A stretch of 64,000 nucleotides of DNA from contig CBDAQA010000022.1 of NCBI GenBank assembly GCA_965198865.1, positions 372,001-436,000 on the forward strand, in the 5' to 3' direction. Positions 8,379-17,458 of this stretch are shown here, piece after piece. This stretch comes from CBDAQA01 sp965198865. Lineage in GTDB: Bacteria > Planctomycetota > Phycisphaerae > Tepidisphaerales > Tepidisphaeraceae. Made by a program: the position numbers and the translations under genes. The notes beneath the pieces are model-generated. The model saw only the letters and a list, made by a program, of their open reading frames with translations. It was not told the DNA's origin and ran no database searches. Position 1 is the stretch's first letter. Each line of letters starts with the position of its first letter.

Positions 8379-9653
8379 ATGCCCACCTTCGCCTACACCG
8401 CCATGAGCACCTCCGGCCAGGAGGTCAAGGGCACGATCGAGGCCGCCAGCAACGAGGAGGCGATCCAGAAGATCCGCGCCCAGAAGCAGTTCCCGACCAA
8501 GGTGAAGGAGCAGGCCGCGAAGAAGGCCAAGAAGGGTGCCGCCCCGGTCGCCGAGGCGTTCACGCCGAAGCGGAAGATGCCGATCAGCATCGGCGGCGTG
8601 CCGCAGAAGCAGCTGGTCGCCTTCACGCGGCAGCTATCGACGCTGCAGGACGCCGGGTTGCCGATCCTGCGCAGCCTGCAGATCCTGGAGACCCAGCAGA
8701 AGCCGGGCCTGATGAAGGCCATCGTCGGGGGCGTCGCCGATGAGGTCGAGGGCGGCGGCACGCTGTCGGACTCGATGAGCAAGTACCCCAAGGCGTTCGA
8801 CAAGCTGTACGTCAACATGATCAATGCCGGGGAGCTGGGCGGCGTGCTCGACATCATCCTGAGCCGGCTCGCCGACTTCATGGAGAAGGCCGCCAAGCTG
8901 AAGAAGAAGGTCATCGGCGCGATGATCTACCCGGCCGTGGTCATCTCGATCGCCGTGGCGATCGTGTCGCTGATCATGATCTTCGTCATCCCGAAGTTCA
9001 TCCAGATCTTCAAGGACTTCAAGGTCGAGCTGCCCGCCATCACGCAGGTGCTGATCGCGATCAGCCTCTGGTTCACGCCCCCGACCAACGGCTGGGCGTA
9101 CGTGCTGTTCAGCCCGATCATCGTGATGATGCTGATCAAGCTGCTCCGCATGAGCGAGGGCGGCAAGTACGCCGTCGACCTGGTCAAGCTCAAGATCCCC
9201 ATCCTGGGCGGCATCATCGCCAAGACCTCCATCGCCCGCTTCACCCGAACCCTGGGCACCCTGATCAGCGCCGGCGTGCCGATCCTGGACGCCCTGAACA
9301 TCACCAAGGAGACCTGCGGCAACGAGGTCTACAGCCGGGCCCTGGTCAAGGTCCACGACGCGATCCGCGAGGGCGAGTCGATGGCCGACCCGCTGCGGGC
9401 CACCAAGGTCTGCGATGCCCTGGTGGTGAACATGGTCGACGTCGGCGAGGAGACCGGCGACCTGGACAAGATGCTGATGAAGATCGCCGACAACTACGAC
9501 AGCGACGTGGACGTGCTGGTCGGCTCGCTGATCAGCATCCTGGAGCCGATCATGGTCGTCGTGCTGGGGTTGATCGTGGGCTTCATCGTGATCGCGCTGT
9601 TCAGCCCGATGATCGCGCTGATCTCGGCCGTGTCCGGCCCGCAGAAGAAGTGA
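8379..9653 (+). CDS. gspF: Type II secretion / type IV pilus inner-membrane platform protein GspF (PilC)
   Basis: GspF is the inner-membrane platform that couples the secretion ATPase to pseudopilus assembly. The 424-residue protein has the N-terminal basic/alanine-rich region, then two homologous T2SSF domains (about 75-200 and 280-400), each followed by strongly hydrophobic segments (about 185-215, 235-265 and 390-420). The phrases AFTRQLSTLQDAGLPILRSL and FTRTLGTLISAGVPILDALN are the paired family signatures. ATG 8379 was chosen because GGAGA precedes it by 8 bases; the longer open frame runs into promoter sequence. It is the first gene of a block of nine in the same direction. The matching ATPase is at 46.8 kb. 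Confidence 0.95.
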   Translation: MPTFAYTAMSTSGQEVKGTIEAASNEEAIQKIRAQKQFPTKVKEQAAKKAKKGAAPVAEAFTPKRKMPISIGGVPQKQLVAFTRQLSTLQDAGLPILRSLQILETQQKPGLMKAIVGGVADEVEGGGTLSDSMSKYPKAFDKLYVNMINAGELGGVLDIILSRLADFMEKAAKLKKKVIGAMIYPAVVISIAVAIVSLIMIFVIPKFIQIFKDFKVELPAITQVLIAISLWFTPPTNGWAYVLFSPIIVMMLIKLLRMSEGGKYAVDLVKLKIPILGGIIAKTSIARFTRTLGTLISAGVPILDALNITKETCGNEVYSRALVKVHDAIREGESMADPLRATKVCDALVVNMVDVGEETGDLDKMLMKIADNYDSDVDVLVGSLISILEPIMVVVLGLIVGFIVIALFSPMIALISAVSGPQKK

Positions 9654-9724
9654 CGGCGACCGCCGTTCCGCCGGCGGCACCGCCACCGTTCGAACCGCCC
9701 GCCCGTTCCCCCCGAGGAAGCCCT

Positions 9725-10927
9725 ATGCCCGCTCGCCCCGACGGCCGCCCCAGCCGACCCCGCCGCCCCGCCGGCGGGTTCACGCTGATCGAGCTGATGA
9801 TCGTCGTGTTCATCATCGGCATCCTGGTCGCGCTGACCGTGACGATGATCCCCAAGGTGTACCGCGCGGTCCGCGGGGCGCAGACCAACGCGCAGCTGTC
9901 CACCATCGCCGCCGGCATCCAGGCCTACTACGCCGACTTCCGGGCGTACCCGGGGCCGCTGCCGAACGACGTGCTGGGCGGGGCGTATTACGCCACGCCC
10001 CGGCTGGCCGGCAGCACGACCGGGAACCGGCTGTCATACTTAGGCACCACCAATCAGGCTACGGGCGCAACCACATACACAGCACTTGACACTTACCAAC
10101 AGGGTCACATTACGGGTGCCGAAAACTTGGTACTCGGGCTGCTTGGTGGCCTCCAAACTTATACCGACACTTCCACTACGCCGCCGACGTCGTATTTCGC
10201 CTTCAACCCGAACGACATCTACCCTGACAACATCGTTGCTGCACCCAAGGGCGCGATGAACCTGGGGACGATCCCCAAGCGGTCCAACGCCTATATCCAG
10301 GTGAAAACGGGAGACCTGAGCCCAAACGTCATGCTTCCCGACACCCGCCCCGGTTGGACGTCAATGTACGGGTCCGGCTGTTTCGGTGACGACGGCGGAC
10401 ATTTCGGATTCGACAGCATGATTCCCGAGTTCCTCGATAAGTACTCCCGGCCGCTGCCAATCCTTTACCTGCGGGCCAACGTCGGCACGAGCGGCGTGGT
10501 GACCCGGGCGGGCAACACCGAGGCGGGGGCCGGCCCGGTACCGGTCACCTATCAGTACGATCTGGCCCAGGTGCTGGGATACACGGGCAGCCTGATCGGC
10601 ACCTTGAACAAGACCGGTCAGGATCACCACGGCCTGCAGGACATCATGCCGAGCGCGTCGGTCTCCAATCCGACCGCCGACACCGTGGGCGGCAACTACT
10701 CCGTCGCCGGCCCCAACGAGGCGTCAGGACAGACGGGTGCCAACGCCTTCGCCTACCTGAAGGACACGAACACGCCGGCGCTGCAGCCGGGGGGCGGGAA
10801 CACGACGAACGGCTCGGCCCACCCCCGGCAGAAAGACGCGTACATCCTGATTAGCGCCGGCCCCGACGGGGTCTATGGCACCGCGGATGACATCGTCTAC
10901 CCCGGCGGGGCCGTCGTCCCGCAGTGA
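9725..10927 (+). CDS. GspG-like pseudopilin, long form
   Basis: A prepilin-like protein of 400 residues. A basic leader of 18 residues ends in GG, then the cleavage site G18/F19 with FTLIELMIVVFIIGILVAL as the membrane/helix segment and conserved E at mature position 5. The C-terminus has ISAGPDGVYGTADDIVYPGG, which resembles the calcium-binding loop of GspG. GspG is normally about 140 residues, so some 250 residues of extra loop are inserted. About 10030-10480 is clearly lower in GC than the flanks. ATG 9725 has GAGGAAG 5 bases ahead; a GTG at 9650 overlapping the gspF stop is an alternative. It is likely a structural component of a pseudopilus. Confidence 0.88.
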   Translation: MPARPDGRPSRPRRPAGGFTLIELMIVVFIIGILVALTVTMIPKVYRAVRGAQTNAQLSTIAAGIQAYYADFRAYPGPLPNDVLGGAYYATPRLAGSTTGNRLSYLGTTNQATGATTYTALDTYQQGHITGAENLVLGLLGGLQTYTDTSTTPPTSYFAFNPNDIYPDNIVAAPKGAMNLGTIPKRSNAYIQVKTGDLSPNVMLPDTRPGWTSMYGSGCFGDDGGHFGFDSMIPEFLDKYSRPLPILYLRANVGTSGVVTRAGNTEAGAGPVPVTYQYDLAQVLGYTGSLIGTLNKTGQDHHGLQDIMPSASVSNPTADTVGGNYSVAGPNEASGQTGANAFAYLKDTNTPALQPGGGNTTNGSAHPRQKDAYILISAGPDGVYGTADDIVYPGGAVVPQ

Positions 10928-10961
10928 TCGGCGTGCCCGCGAGCCCGTCAGGAGCCCGTAT

Positions 10962-11969
10962 ATGACCACCGGTCGAACGTCCTTCCGCCGCCCTCGCGCC
11001 GGCTTCACGCTGATCGAGATCCTGGTCGTGGTCGGCATCATTGTCGTGCTGGCCGGCATCGCGCTGCCGATGCTTATGAAGTCGTATAAGTCGGCCATCG
11101 TCACCCGCACGCGGGCCGACCTGCAGTCGATCGCCCTCGCCTTGGAGGCGTACAAGGCCGATTGCGGCGACTACCCTCGGTTCGACGACTCCAACGCCGC
11201 CGACGCGAGCGCCACGCCCCCCGGCCAGTCGGCAGACCCGCTAAATATCCAACAGGACCGGGGTGCCCGACTGCTGTGCCGCGCCCTGCTGGGGCCGGGA
11301 CCGGCGGCGCTTACGGGCGGAGCCTCGTTCGGCTTCAAGGCCAGTGGGGCCGAGCAAGCGCCCGACGGGGCCGACGGGTTCGGCTTCCGCAAGCGGCCCG
11401 GGGCGGCGGGGACGGTCTACGGGCCGTACGTTCAGTCAGACAAGTTCAAGCTCGGCAACTCCGCCGCCCAGGCCCCTGGCCAGCCGCCGGCGTGGGACAC
11501 CGTCGGCTTCACCGACGCGACGCTGCTGGACGGCAACGGTCACACGATCCTCTACTACCCCGCGGCCCCAGGAAACCCGCAGATCACCGGCAGCACGGGA
11601 GCATTTGTTAGTACTGCGGCAAAGGGCAAGCCGCTCGGCAGCGGCACCCCTCCCACCGTCCGGCCGCTGTACAACGGGTTCGACAACAACGTCTATGGCG
11701 AGACCGCGCCGCCGCCATACCCATACATGGTCCTCCTGCCGGACATCGAGCTCCAGTACATCCTCGGCGACCGGAACAACGACGGGGTGATCGGCATGGG
11801 CGAGACGGCCGCCACCGTGCAGCCTTACCTCCTTTGGACCGCCGGCCCCACGGGGTTCTACGGTCTTCAGCCCGCCACGGCAGCTGGGGCAACCGCCGTT
11901 CCGAGTGGCCCGGCATACAAGTGCGACGCCGTCTGCAACTTCGACATCCCCACCGACCTCCGCAAATGA
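10962..11969 (+). CDS. Pseudopilin (GspG/H-like), 335 aa
   Basis: The second prepilin-like protein of the cluster. The leader is 14 residues, cleaved at G14/F15 before FTLIEILVVVGIIVVLAG, and followed by an amphipathic helix (RTRADLQSIALALEAYKADCGDYPRFD), as in GspG. The large C-terminal domain includes ILGDRNNDGVIGMGE, which looks like a calcium-binding DxNxDG loop, and LLWTAGPTGFYG near the end. AGGAG (10950-10954) lies 7 bases before ATG 10962. It ends in an ATGA overlap with the next gene, so the two are translationally coupled. Confidence 0.85.
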   Translation: MTTGRTSFRRPRAGFTLIEILVVVGIIVVLAGIALPMLMKSYKSAIVTRTRADLQSIALALEAYKADCGDYPRFDDSNAADASATPPGQSADPLNIQQDRGARLLCRALLGPGPAALTGGASFGFKASGAEQAPDGADGFGFRKRPGAAGTVYGPYVQSDKFKLGNSAAQAPGQPPAWDTVGFTDATLLDGNGHTILYYPAAPGNPQITGSTGAFVSTAAKGKPLGSGTPPTVRPLYNGFDNNVYGETAPPPYPYMVLLPDIELQYILGDRNNDGVIGMGETAATVQPYLLWTAGPTGFYGLQPATAAGATAVPSGPAYKCDAVCNFDIPTDLRK

Positions 11970-12547
11970 CCCCGCCGCGTCGCCCTGGCTACACGCTGGT
12001 CGAGCTGTTCCTGACCATCGGCGTGCTGATGATCGTGCTCGGCTTGGCCGTCAACTGGGCCAACCGCCTTCGGCAGGCGTCGCTGGAACGCCGGACGCGC
12101 GAGCAGCTGCGCCAGCTGACCGCCGCGATCATCCGCTACCAGGCCGACCACGCCGGCCGGCTGCCCGAGGTCACCCCGCTGGTCGACCCCGCCCGTCTGG
12201 CCCCGTCCACCGAGGCTGCGGTCAAGGGGGCGGAGCTGGCGCTCCAGGCCGCCGCCCGGCAGAACGGCGACGACGTCCGCCGCGCCCTCGGCTGGCCCCC
12301 GGCCGCCTCGCCCGCCGCGGACCTGATCTGCGACCCTTGGGGCACCCCGATCGTCCTGATGCCCGGCCAGAACCCCCTGATCGGCATGGCCCCCGGCGAC
12401 GACTTCTTCTTCGTCAGCGCCGGCCCGGACCGCCAGTTCCTCTCCCGGGCGGACAACCTGTACAGCTACGATTACGCCGAGCCGGTGGCGGAGCCGGGCG
12501 CCAAGGCAGAGGAGCAGAGGGGCAAGGGGGCAGAGGTGCCGAGGTGA
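11966..12547 (+). CDS. Pseudopilin, short form (193 aa)
   Basis: The leader is only 8 residues, with cleavage G8/Y9 before YTLVELFLTIGVLMIVLG. A helix rich in R and Q follows (RLRQASLERRTREQLRQL), then a compact domain with WGTPIVLMPG and the loop FFFVSAGPDRQFLSRADNLY, parallel to the GspG calcium loop. It overlaps the previous gene by ATGA. The last 20 codons lie in a purine-rich stretch that forms half of an imperfect inverted repeat, so the C-terminal tail (EEQRGKGAEVPR) is probably low-complexity and not part of the fold. Confidence 0.85.
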   Translation: MTPPRRPGYTLVELFLTIGVLMIVLGLAVNWANRLRQASLERRTREQLRQLTAAIIRYQADHAGRLPEVTPLVDPARLAPSTEAAVKGAELALQAAARQNGDDVRRALGWPPAASPAADLICDPWGTPIVLMPGQNPLIGMAPGDDFFFVSAGPDRQFLSRADNLYSYDYAEPVAEPGAKAEEQRGKGAEVPR

Positions 12548-12613
12548 AAGAGGGCGGCAGCGATACTTTCTCCTGATCCCTTCTGCCCCTCTGCCCCTCG
12601 GCCCCTCCGCTCC
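12503..12613. repeat. Purine/pyrimidine imperfect inverted repeat
   Basis: GGCAGAGG-type purine tracts at 12505-12544 face CTGCCCCT-type pyrimidine tracts at 12578-12613. Together they can form a long imperfect stem overlapping the end of one pseudopilin gene and the gap to the next. It may reduce read-through or stabilise the upstream message. Confidence 0.5.
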
Positions 12614-12684
12614 CGACGAAGTGGACACCGCGAATAGTTCCCAGTCAGATGGCCGACGTCCGGCCGGGCCCCAAGGAGCGCTGC

Positions 12685-13572
12685 GTGAACCGTCCGATCC
12701 CCATGTCCCCCCCGACCCGCCGGGCCTTCACGCTGCTCGAGATCCTGGTCGTCATCGTCATCATTGGCATCCTGAGCACGCTGCTGATCATCGGCATCAA
12801 GGTGCTGGCCACCTCGGCCAAGCGGCAGCAGACGCAGGGCCAGTTCCAGCAGCTGCGGTCGCTGTACGCCGAGTACAACGCGCAGGCCCTGCTGCGGTTC
12901 TCGCCCGTCGTCATGCCCTGCCCGCAGAACGTGGCCATCGAGTTGAACTCGGGTCCCGGCCCCGCCAACGACGCCTCCGTCGGCAACCGCTACGGCGCCG
13001 CCGTCTGGTACACGCGCGACCTGATGTCGAACCTGCGGAAGCTCGCGTCCGGCACGTCCGCCCTCAACAAGATGGCTGACACTGCCAAGATGTCCTTTCC
13101 GGCCTCGTATAACGCGGTGTTCCCAACGCCTTACGTCCCGGCATCGTGGTCAACGACGGCGACCTACCAGCCTCTGACATCCGCCAGTTACGGCCGGGTC
13201 TACGTGAACGATGCCAGCGGGAACCAGGTCTACTACGAGTGCGTCCAGGCCCTGCCCGCCGCCAGTTCGCTGTCGCCGTCCGTCGACCGGGCACACTGGC
13301 TGCCGGCCTACCCGCCGACCCCCGCCACCGGCACCGCCGAGAATGCCGTCCCGGTCCTGCTCGATGGCTGGGGCAACCCGATCATCTTCGTGCCCGGCGG
13401 CACGCTGGGGAACCCGACCACCGCCACGACCGGCCAGATGTTCACCGGGTCCGGCACCGCCGCGACCGCCACGAACGGCGTTGCCTCGCCCGACGGCCGG
13501 CCGTTCTTCGCCTCCGCCGGGCCCGACGGCGACTTCAGCAAGGGCGACGACAACCTGTACGCGTTCGAGTGA
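12685..13572 (+). CDS. Pseudopilin with alanine at -1 (295 aa)
   Basis: A prepilin-like protein starting at GTG 12685, with AAGGAG 6 bases before it. The cleavage residue is A14, not glycine (RRA/FTLLEILVVIVIIGILST); some prepilin peptidases accept alanine. The helix continues with KRQQTQGQFQQLRSLYAEYN. The globular part contains LLDGWGNPIIFVPGG, and the C-terminus SAGPDGDFSKGDDNLYAFE repeats the GspG-like calcium loop seen in two sister genes. In-frame ATG codons at 12649 and 12703 are alternatives with poorer ribosome binding sites. Confidence 0.83.
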   Translation: MNRPIPMSPPTRRAFTLLEILVVIVIIGILSTLLIIGIKVLATSAKRQQTQGQFQQLRSLYAEYNAQALLRFSPVVMPCPQNVAIELNSGPGPANDASVGNRYGAAVWYTRDLMSNLRKLASGTSALNKMADTAKMSFPASYNAVFPTPYVPASWSTTATYQPLTSASYGRVYVNDASGNQVYYECVQALPAASSLSPSVDRAHWLPAYPPTPATGTAENAVPVLLDGWGNPIIFVPGGTLGNPTTATTGQMFTGSGTAATATNGVASPDGRPFFASAGPDGDFSKGDDNLYAFE

Positions 13573-13616
13573 CGCGCCGGCTAACTCGCCCCTCCCCGGA
13601 GTCAGTGGAAGCCACC

Positions 13617-14687
13617 ATGATGCGACCCGTCCCGCCCCATTCTCGCCGCGTCTCCGCAGGGTCCCGCCGGCGCGGGTTCACGCTGGTCGAGTTGATGATC
13701 GCCGTGGCGATCGTCGTGCTGCTGATCGGCCTGGCGCTGCCCGTGTTCCGCGTGATCAACGGCAGCCGCAGCCAGGAGGGGGCGTCGAACCAGATCGCGT
13801 CGTTCCTCGCCCGCGCCCGGACCGACGCGATCGGCCTGCAGACGCCGACCGGCGTCGCCTTCTTCCAGGACGCCACCGGCCGGTCGCTGATGGCCGAGGT
13901 GCAACAGGTGCAGTTCACGCCGTGGAGCGGCACCGTCCAGTATGCGCCGGGCACCTACGTCACGTATGTCACGTCCGCCGGTCCGCCGGCCGTCGTCAAC
14001 TACTACGTCTGCACCACCACCGTGCCCCCCGCGGCCTCCACGTCGCCCAACGCGAACCCCACCAGCGACACCGGCCGGTGGTCGCTGATCGGGATCAACT
14101 CGAACACGACGTCCGTCGTGAACTCCCCCGGTTTCACGTTCCTCGTTGACCAGATCCCCAACACCGACGTCGAGCGGTTGCCGGTCGGCGTCGGCACCAT
14201 GGCGCTCAGCGATGCCGGGTCGATTGGTGCCGTCGTGAACAGCCAGGATCGGTACCTGCACGTCGGCATGATGATCTTCGACGCCAACGGCCGGCTCGTG
14301 ACCCAGCCGTTCTGGATGTCGCAGTTCGGTCTGGTCGGCACCACCAGCGGGTTCAAGACTAGGGCCTACGACATCTGTCAGGCCCAGGGCACGCGCCTTT
14401 CGGGCGCGAGCAACCTGACCGGGACGACCCTCGCCTCACCCGCCAACTCGTTCCCCTGCACGCTCTACTCCAGCGTCGGCATGGTCACCGTTGACGCCGA
14501 GGCGTTCGCCGCCCAGGGGCCGCGGGGCGATTACGTGATCGACACGTCGTCGGCCGTGCCGGGCGTGTCCCCGTACGGCACAAGCACGACGGCCGGCACC
14601 AAGGCCTCCGAGGACGCCTGGCTAGACGCCAACGGTACGCCGCTGCTGATCAACCGGTACAACGGCACGCTGCTGAGGAGCGAATGA
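13617..14687 (+). CDS. Pseudopilin, GspH/GspG-like (356 aa)
   Basis: The leader is 20 basic residues and cleavage falls at G20/F21 before FTLVELMIAVAIVVLLIGLALP. The following helix (NGSRSQEGASNQIASFLARARTDAI) is typical of GspH-type minor pseudopilins, which have RxQA.. helices before a beta-rich domain. The rest is serine/threonine-rich and beta-like, with no recognised motif. GGAAG precedes ATG 13617 by 5 bases; ATG 13620 is an equal choice. It overlaps the next gene by ATGA. Confidence 0.83.
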   Translation: MMRPVPPHSRRVSAGSRRRGFTLVELMIAVAIVVLLIGLALPVFRVINGSRSQEGASNQIASFLARARTDAIGLQTPTGVAFFQDATGRSLMAEVQQVQFTPWSGTVQYAPGTYVTYVTSAGPPAVVNYYVCTTTVPPAASTSPNANPTSDTGRWSLIGINSNTTSVVNSPGFTFLVDQIPNTDVERLPVGVGTMALSDAGSIGAVVNSQDRYLHVGMMIFDANGRLVTQPFWMSQFGLVGTTSGFKTRAYDICQAQGTRLSGASNLTGTTLASPANSFPCTLYSSVGMVTVDAEAFAAQGPRGDYVIDTSSAVPGVSPYGTSTTAGTKASEDAWLDANGTPLLINRYNGTLLRSE

Positions 14688-15700
14688 TGGACCGCGTTCA
14701 ACCGAACAACCCTTCCCGGCCTCGCCGTGGCTTCTCGTTCGTCGAGGTGATGTTCGCCGTAGTGATCCTCGGCATCGGCTTCATCATGGTCGCCGCGATT
14801 TTCCCGGTCGCCATCTCGCAGAACCAAGTGACCGGCGAGGCGGCCAGCGCCAGCGCCTTCGCGCGCCTGTCGGCGTCGGTCCTGCAGCAGGTCGGCGCGT
14901 ACAACTCGACGCTGTTCACCGGGTACGCGCTCTCCCCAACCCAGGCGACCACCGGCACGCCCAACCCGACGTATGTCCTCCCGTTCGACTCCACGGTGGC
15001 CAACACCGCCACCACGGCCTACCCGCACGGCAGCTTCTACGCCGCCGCCGGCAGCCTGATCTCGTCGGCCGACCCGCGGTTCGCCGTCGTCCCGCTCTAC
15101 AGCTGGTCGGCCAACAGCACCGTCGCCCAGTTCTACTTTTTCAACGTCACCGTGCGGAACCAGCCGGTCTACAGCGCGAGCGCCGACGCGACGGCTTACC
15201 TCACCACTACCGCCAGTGGCGTCTCCTACCTCTCGGCGACGCTGACGCCCAAGTTGGTCAGGGCCATCATGAAGCCCGGCACGCCCAGCACCATCATCTT
15301 CACCGACGATACCACCGGCACCACCGCGGCAAGCTGGAACGTCCCCAACCCGCCACGCTACACGCTTGGCGGCGCCCAGGCCGTCGGCACCGGCTGTTAC
15401 GTCCTGGTTGGCAACGACGGGCTCACCGGCACCCTGACCGGCAGCTACAACGGCAAGGTGTTCAAGGTCGGCGCCCAGCGGCTCGACTTGGACAACACGG
15501 GCAACACCTGGGAACTGGCGTTCGGCGGCGAGTTCAACCCCACCAACGCGGCGATCACGCAGTTGACGGCCGACGTCTGGCTCGTCGGCAAGGGGCTCCA
15601 GGACCACCGCAACAACTACAGCGCCACCGGCACGCCGAACGCCTACACCGACGCCGTGCAGGACGTGTCGTTCTACACCACCTACGCCCCGGTCCAGTGA
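14684..15700 (+). CDS. Minor pseudopilin, GspI/PilV-like (338 aa)
   Basis: The start ATG 14684 overlaps the previous stop (ATGA), and GAGGAGCG lies just before it. Cleavage is at G16/F17 before FSFVEVMFAVVILGIGFIMVA, with the FSxxEVxxAxxILGIG pattern typical of GspI/PilV minor pilins. The globular domain is beta-rich and threonine-rich. It overlaps the possible GTG start of the next gene. By analogy with GspH-I-J-K order, this gene, the previous one and the next two could be the tip complex of the pseudopilus. Confidence 0.83.
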   Translation: MMDRVQPNNPSRPRRGFSFVEVMFAVVILGIGFIMVAAIFPVAISQNQVTGEAASASAFARLSASVLQQVGAYNSTLFTGYALSPTQATTGTPNPTYVLPFDSTVANTATTAYPHGSFYAAAGSLISSADPRFAVVPLYSWSANSTVAQFYFFNVTVRNQPVYSASADATAYLTTTASGVSYLSATLTPKLVRAIMKPGTPSTIIFTDDTTGTTAASWNVPNPPRYTLGGAQAVGTGCYVLVGNDGLTGTLTGSYNGKVFKVGAQRLDLDNTGNTWELAFGGEFNPTNAAITQLTADVWLVGKGLQDHRNNYSATGTPNAYTDAVQDVSFYTTYAPVQ

Positions 15701-15735
15701 CGACCCCCCGCCGACCCCCGCACAGGACCCACCCC

Positions 15736-17400
15736 ATGGCCCTCACCCCGCACAACGTCTGCCGACCCGGCTTCACGCTGATCGAGCTGATGATCTCGAT
15801 CGCCATGGTCGTGATCCTGATCCTCGGCGTGAACACCGTGTTCCAGTCGACCCTGCAGGCCGTCGGCGCGGGCCAGGCGTTCGTCGCCGCGACCCGCGAT
15901 GGCCGGGCCGCGCAGGCGACGCTCGGCGCCGACCTCGGCGGCGCGGCCAGCGACGGCCCGTTCTTCATCATCCACTCGTCGCAGATGTTCGCCTTCCGCA
16001 ACCGCGCCGACCTGGCCGCGGACAAGGATGGCAAGGCGAGCACCTACACGGTGACCACACCCGACGACACGACGGTCGACACGACGACCGCCAACTTCCG
16101 CAGCCACCGACTCGACATCCTCACGTTCCCCGCCCGCTCCTACTTCCAGGCCCAGACCGGAAACACCCAGTTCGTCGAGCCCAACGTTGCCAGCAGCGAG
16201 GCCCGCGTCTGGTACGGCCACCTCCGGCTGCCCGACAGCACCTACAACGCGGTGAGCCCCAGCGCCTCGAACTATGCGTATCCCGGCCGGGGCCCGCTCG
16301 CGACGGCCCTCACCCAGTCGACCAACCCCAACAACTACTTCGCCACGGACTGGGTGCTCGGCAGGGTCGCCACGCTGTTCGTGCCGACCACCTCCGCCGC
16401 CACGATGTACATCCCGACGACCAGCAGCATCTACTCGCCCCTGTCCGACTCCTGTCAGGTCACTGGCACGCACGAGACCGCGACCTGGCAATCGCAGGAC
16501 AGCCGCTGCGACATGGCGCAAACGTCGATCGCCGCCTTCTCGACCAAGCTGACCAAGCAGCTGACAACGACGCCCGACCCCTTCTGGTCCAACTACTTCT
16601 TCGTCGGTTACTACGGGCAGTCGACCGGGTTGATCTTCGAGTGCAACCCGTTCATCACGACCGCCGCCGCGTGGACCGCCCCGGCCGCGGCCGCGGCCTC
16701 GAGCCGCACCTCGCTCGTCTCGTGCGCCTCGCCCTACTTCCTCAAGGCATGCACGCAGTTCATCGTCGAGTATGCCGGCGACTTCGTGCAGCAGGACAAC
16801 GACCCGACCTCCGCCACCTACAGCGCGGTCAAGGACCTGGTGACCACCAACAACGGCAAGGCCGACGGGATCGACTACGTGCGCGACCCGGTCACCGGTG
16901 CCCGCTCGGTGCGCTGGTACGGCTTCCCCCGCAACCCCACGGGTGCCCCGGTCACCGTCGGCGGGTCGCAACGGATGATCCCCGGCAACACCGGCGCGGC
17001 CTACACGCCCTCGACGTCGCCGCCCCTGATGACCGCCGGCTCGGTGACGGGGACGCTGGTGAACAACCTCACCCAGGTCGTCCCGCTCCGCGACGTCGTC
17101 GCCAGCAGCTCGACGGCGGTGGCCACCCTCAACGCCTTGCTGGCCGCCACGCCCGCCCTCAAGCCGGCGTGGATCGAGCGGACCCTTCCCACCGCCGCAG
17201 CCCCGGTCGACTATGGCAACGGCGGCACGCCGGCCGCGTCTGCCGCCAAGGGTCCGGACTACCTCGTCGCCTGGGGTCCCGACTCCGACGCGGCCGGCAT
17301 CCCGCGGCCGAAGATGATCCGCATCACCATGGTCCTCGACGACCCCAGCGGTCGGCTCAGCGACGGGCAGACGTTCCAGTTCGTCTACACGCTGCCCTGA
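15736..17400 (+). CDS. Minor pseudopilin, GspJ/PilW-like, enlarged (554 aa)
   Basis: Cleavage is at G12/F13 before FTLIELMISIAMVVILILGVNTVF, followed by STLQAVGAGQAF. The position between GspI-like and GspK-like genes and the length point to the GspJ/PilW class, although GspJ is usually only about 200 residues. The C-terminus has KMIRITMVLDDPSGRLSDGQTFQFVYTLP, a strand pattern ending in the tip-type fold of GspJ. ATG 15736 has AGGA 8 bases ahead; GTG 15697 overlapping the previous stop is an alternative that adds 13 residues. Confidence 0.82.
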   Translation: MALTPHNVCRPGFTLIELMISIAMVVILILGVNTVFQSTLQAVGAGQAFVAATRDGRAAQATLGADLGGAASDGPFFIIHSSQMFAFRNRADLAADKDGKASTYTVTTPDDTTVDTTTANFRSHRLDILTFPARSYFQAQTGNTQFVEPNVASSEARVWYGHLRLPDSTYNAVSPSASNYAYPGRGPLATALTQSTNPNNYFATDWVLGRVATLFVPTTSAATMYIPTTSSIYSPLSDSCQVTGTHETATWQSQDSRCDMAQTSIAAFSTKLTKQLTTTPDPFWSNYFFVGYYGQSTGLIFECNPFITTAAAWTAPAAAAASSRTSLVSCASPYFLKACTQFIVEYAGDFVQQDNDPTSATYSAVKDLVTTNNGKADGIDYVRDPVTGARSVRWYGFPRNPTGAPVTVGGSQRMIPGNTGAAYTPSTSPPLMTAGSVTGTLVNNLTQVVPLRDVVASSSTAVATLNALLAATPALKPAWIERTLPTAAAPVDYGNGGTPAASAAKGPDYLVAWGPDSDAAGIPRPKMIRITMVLDDPSGRLSDGQTFQFVYTLP

Positions 17401-17458
17401 TCGCCGACGCCAGCGACCGCCGTACCTCGACATTGATTGATTGCCAGGAGTTCGAGCC

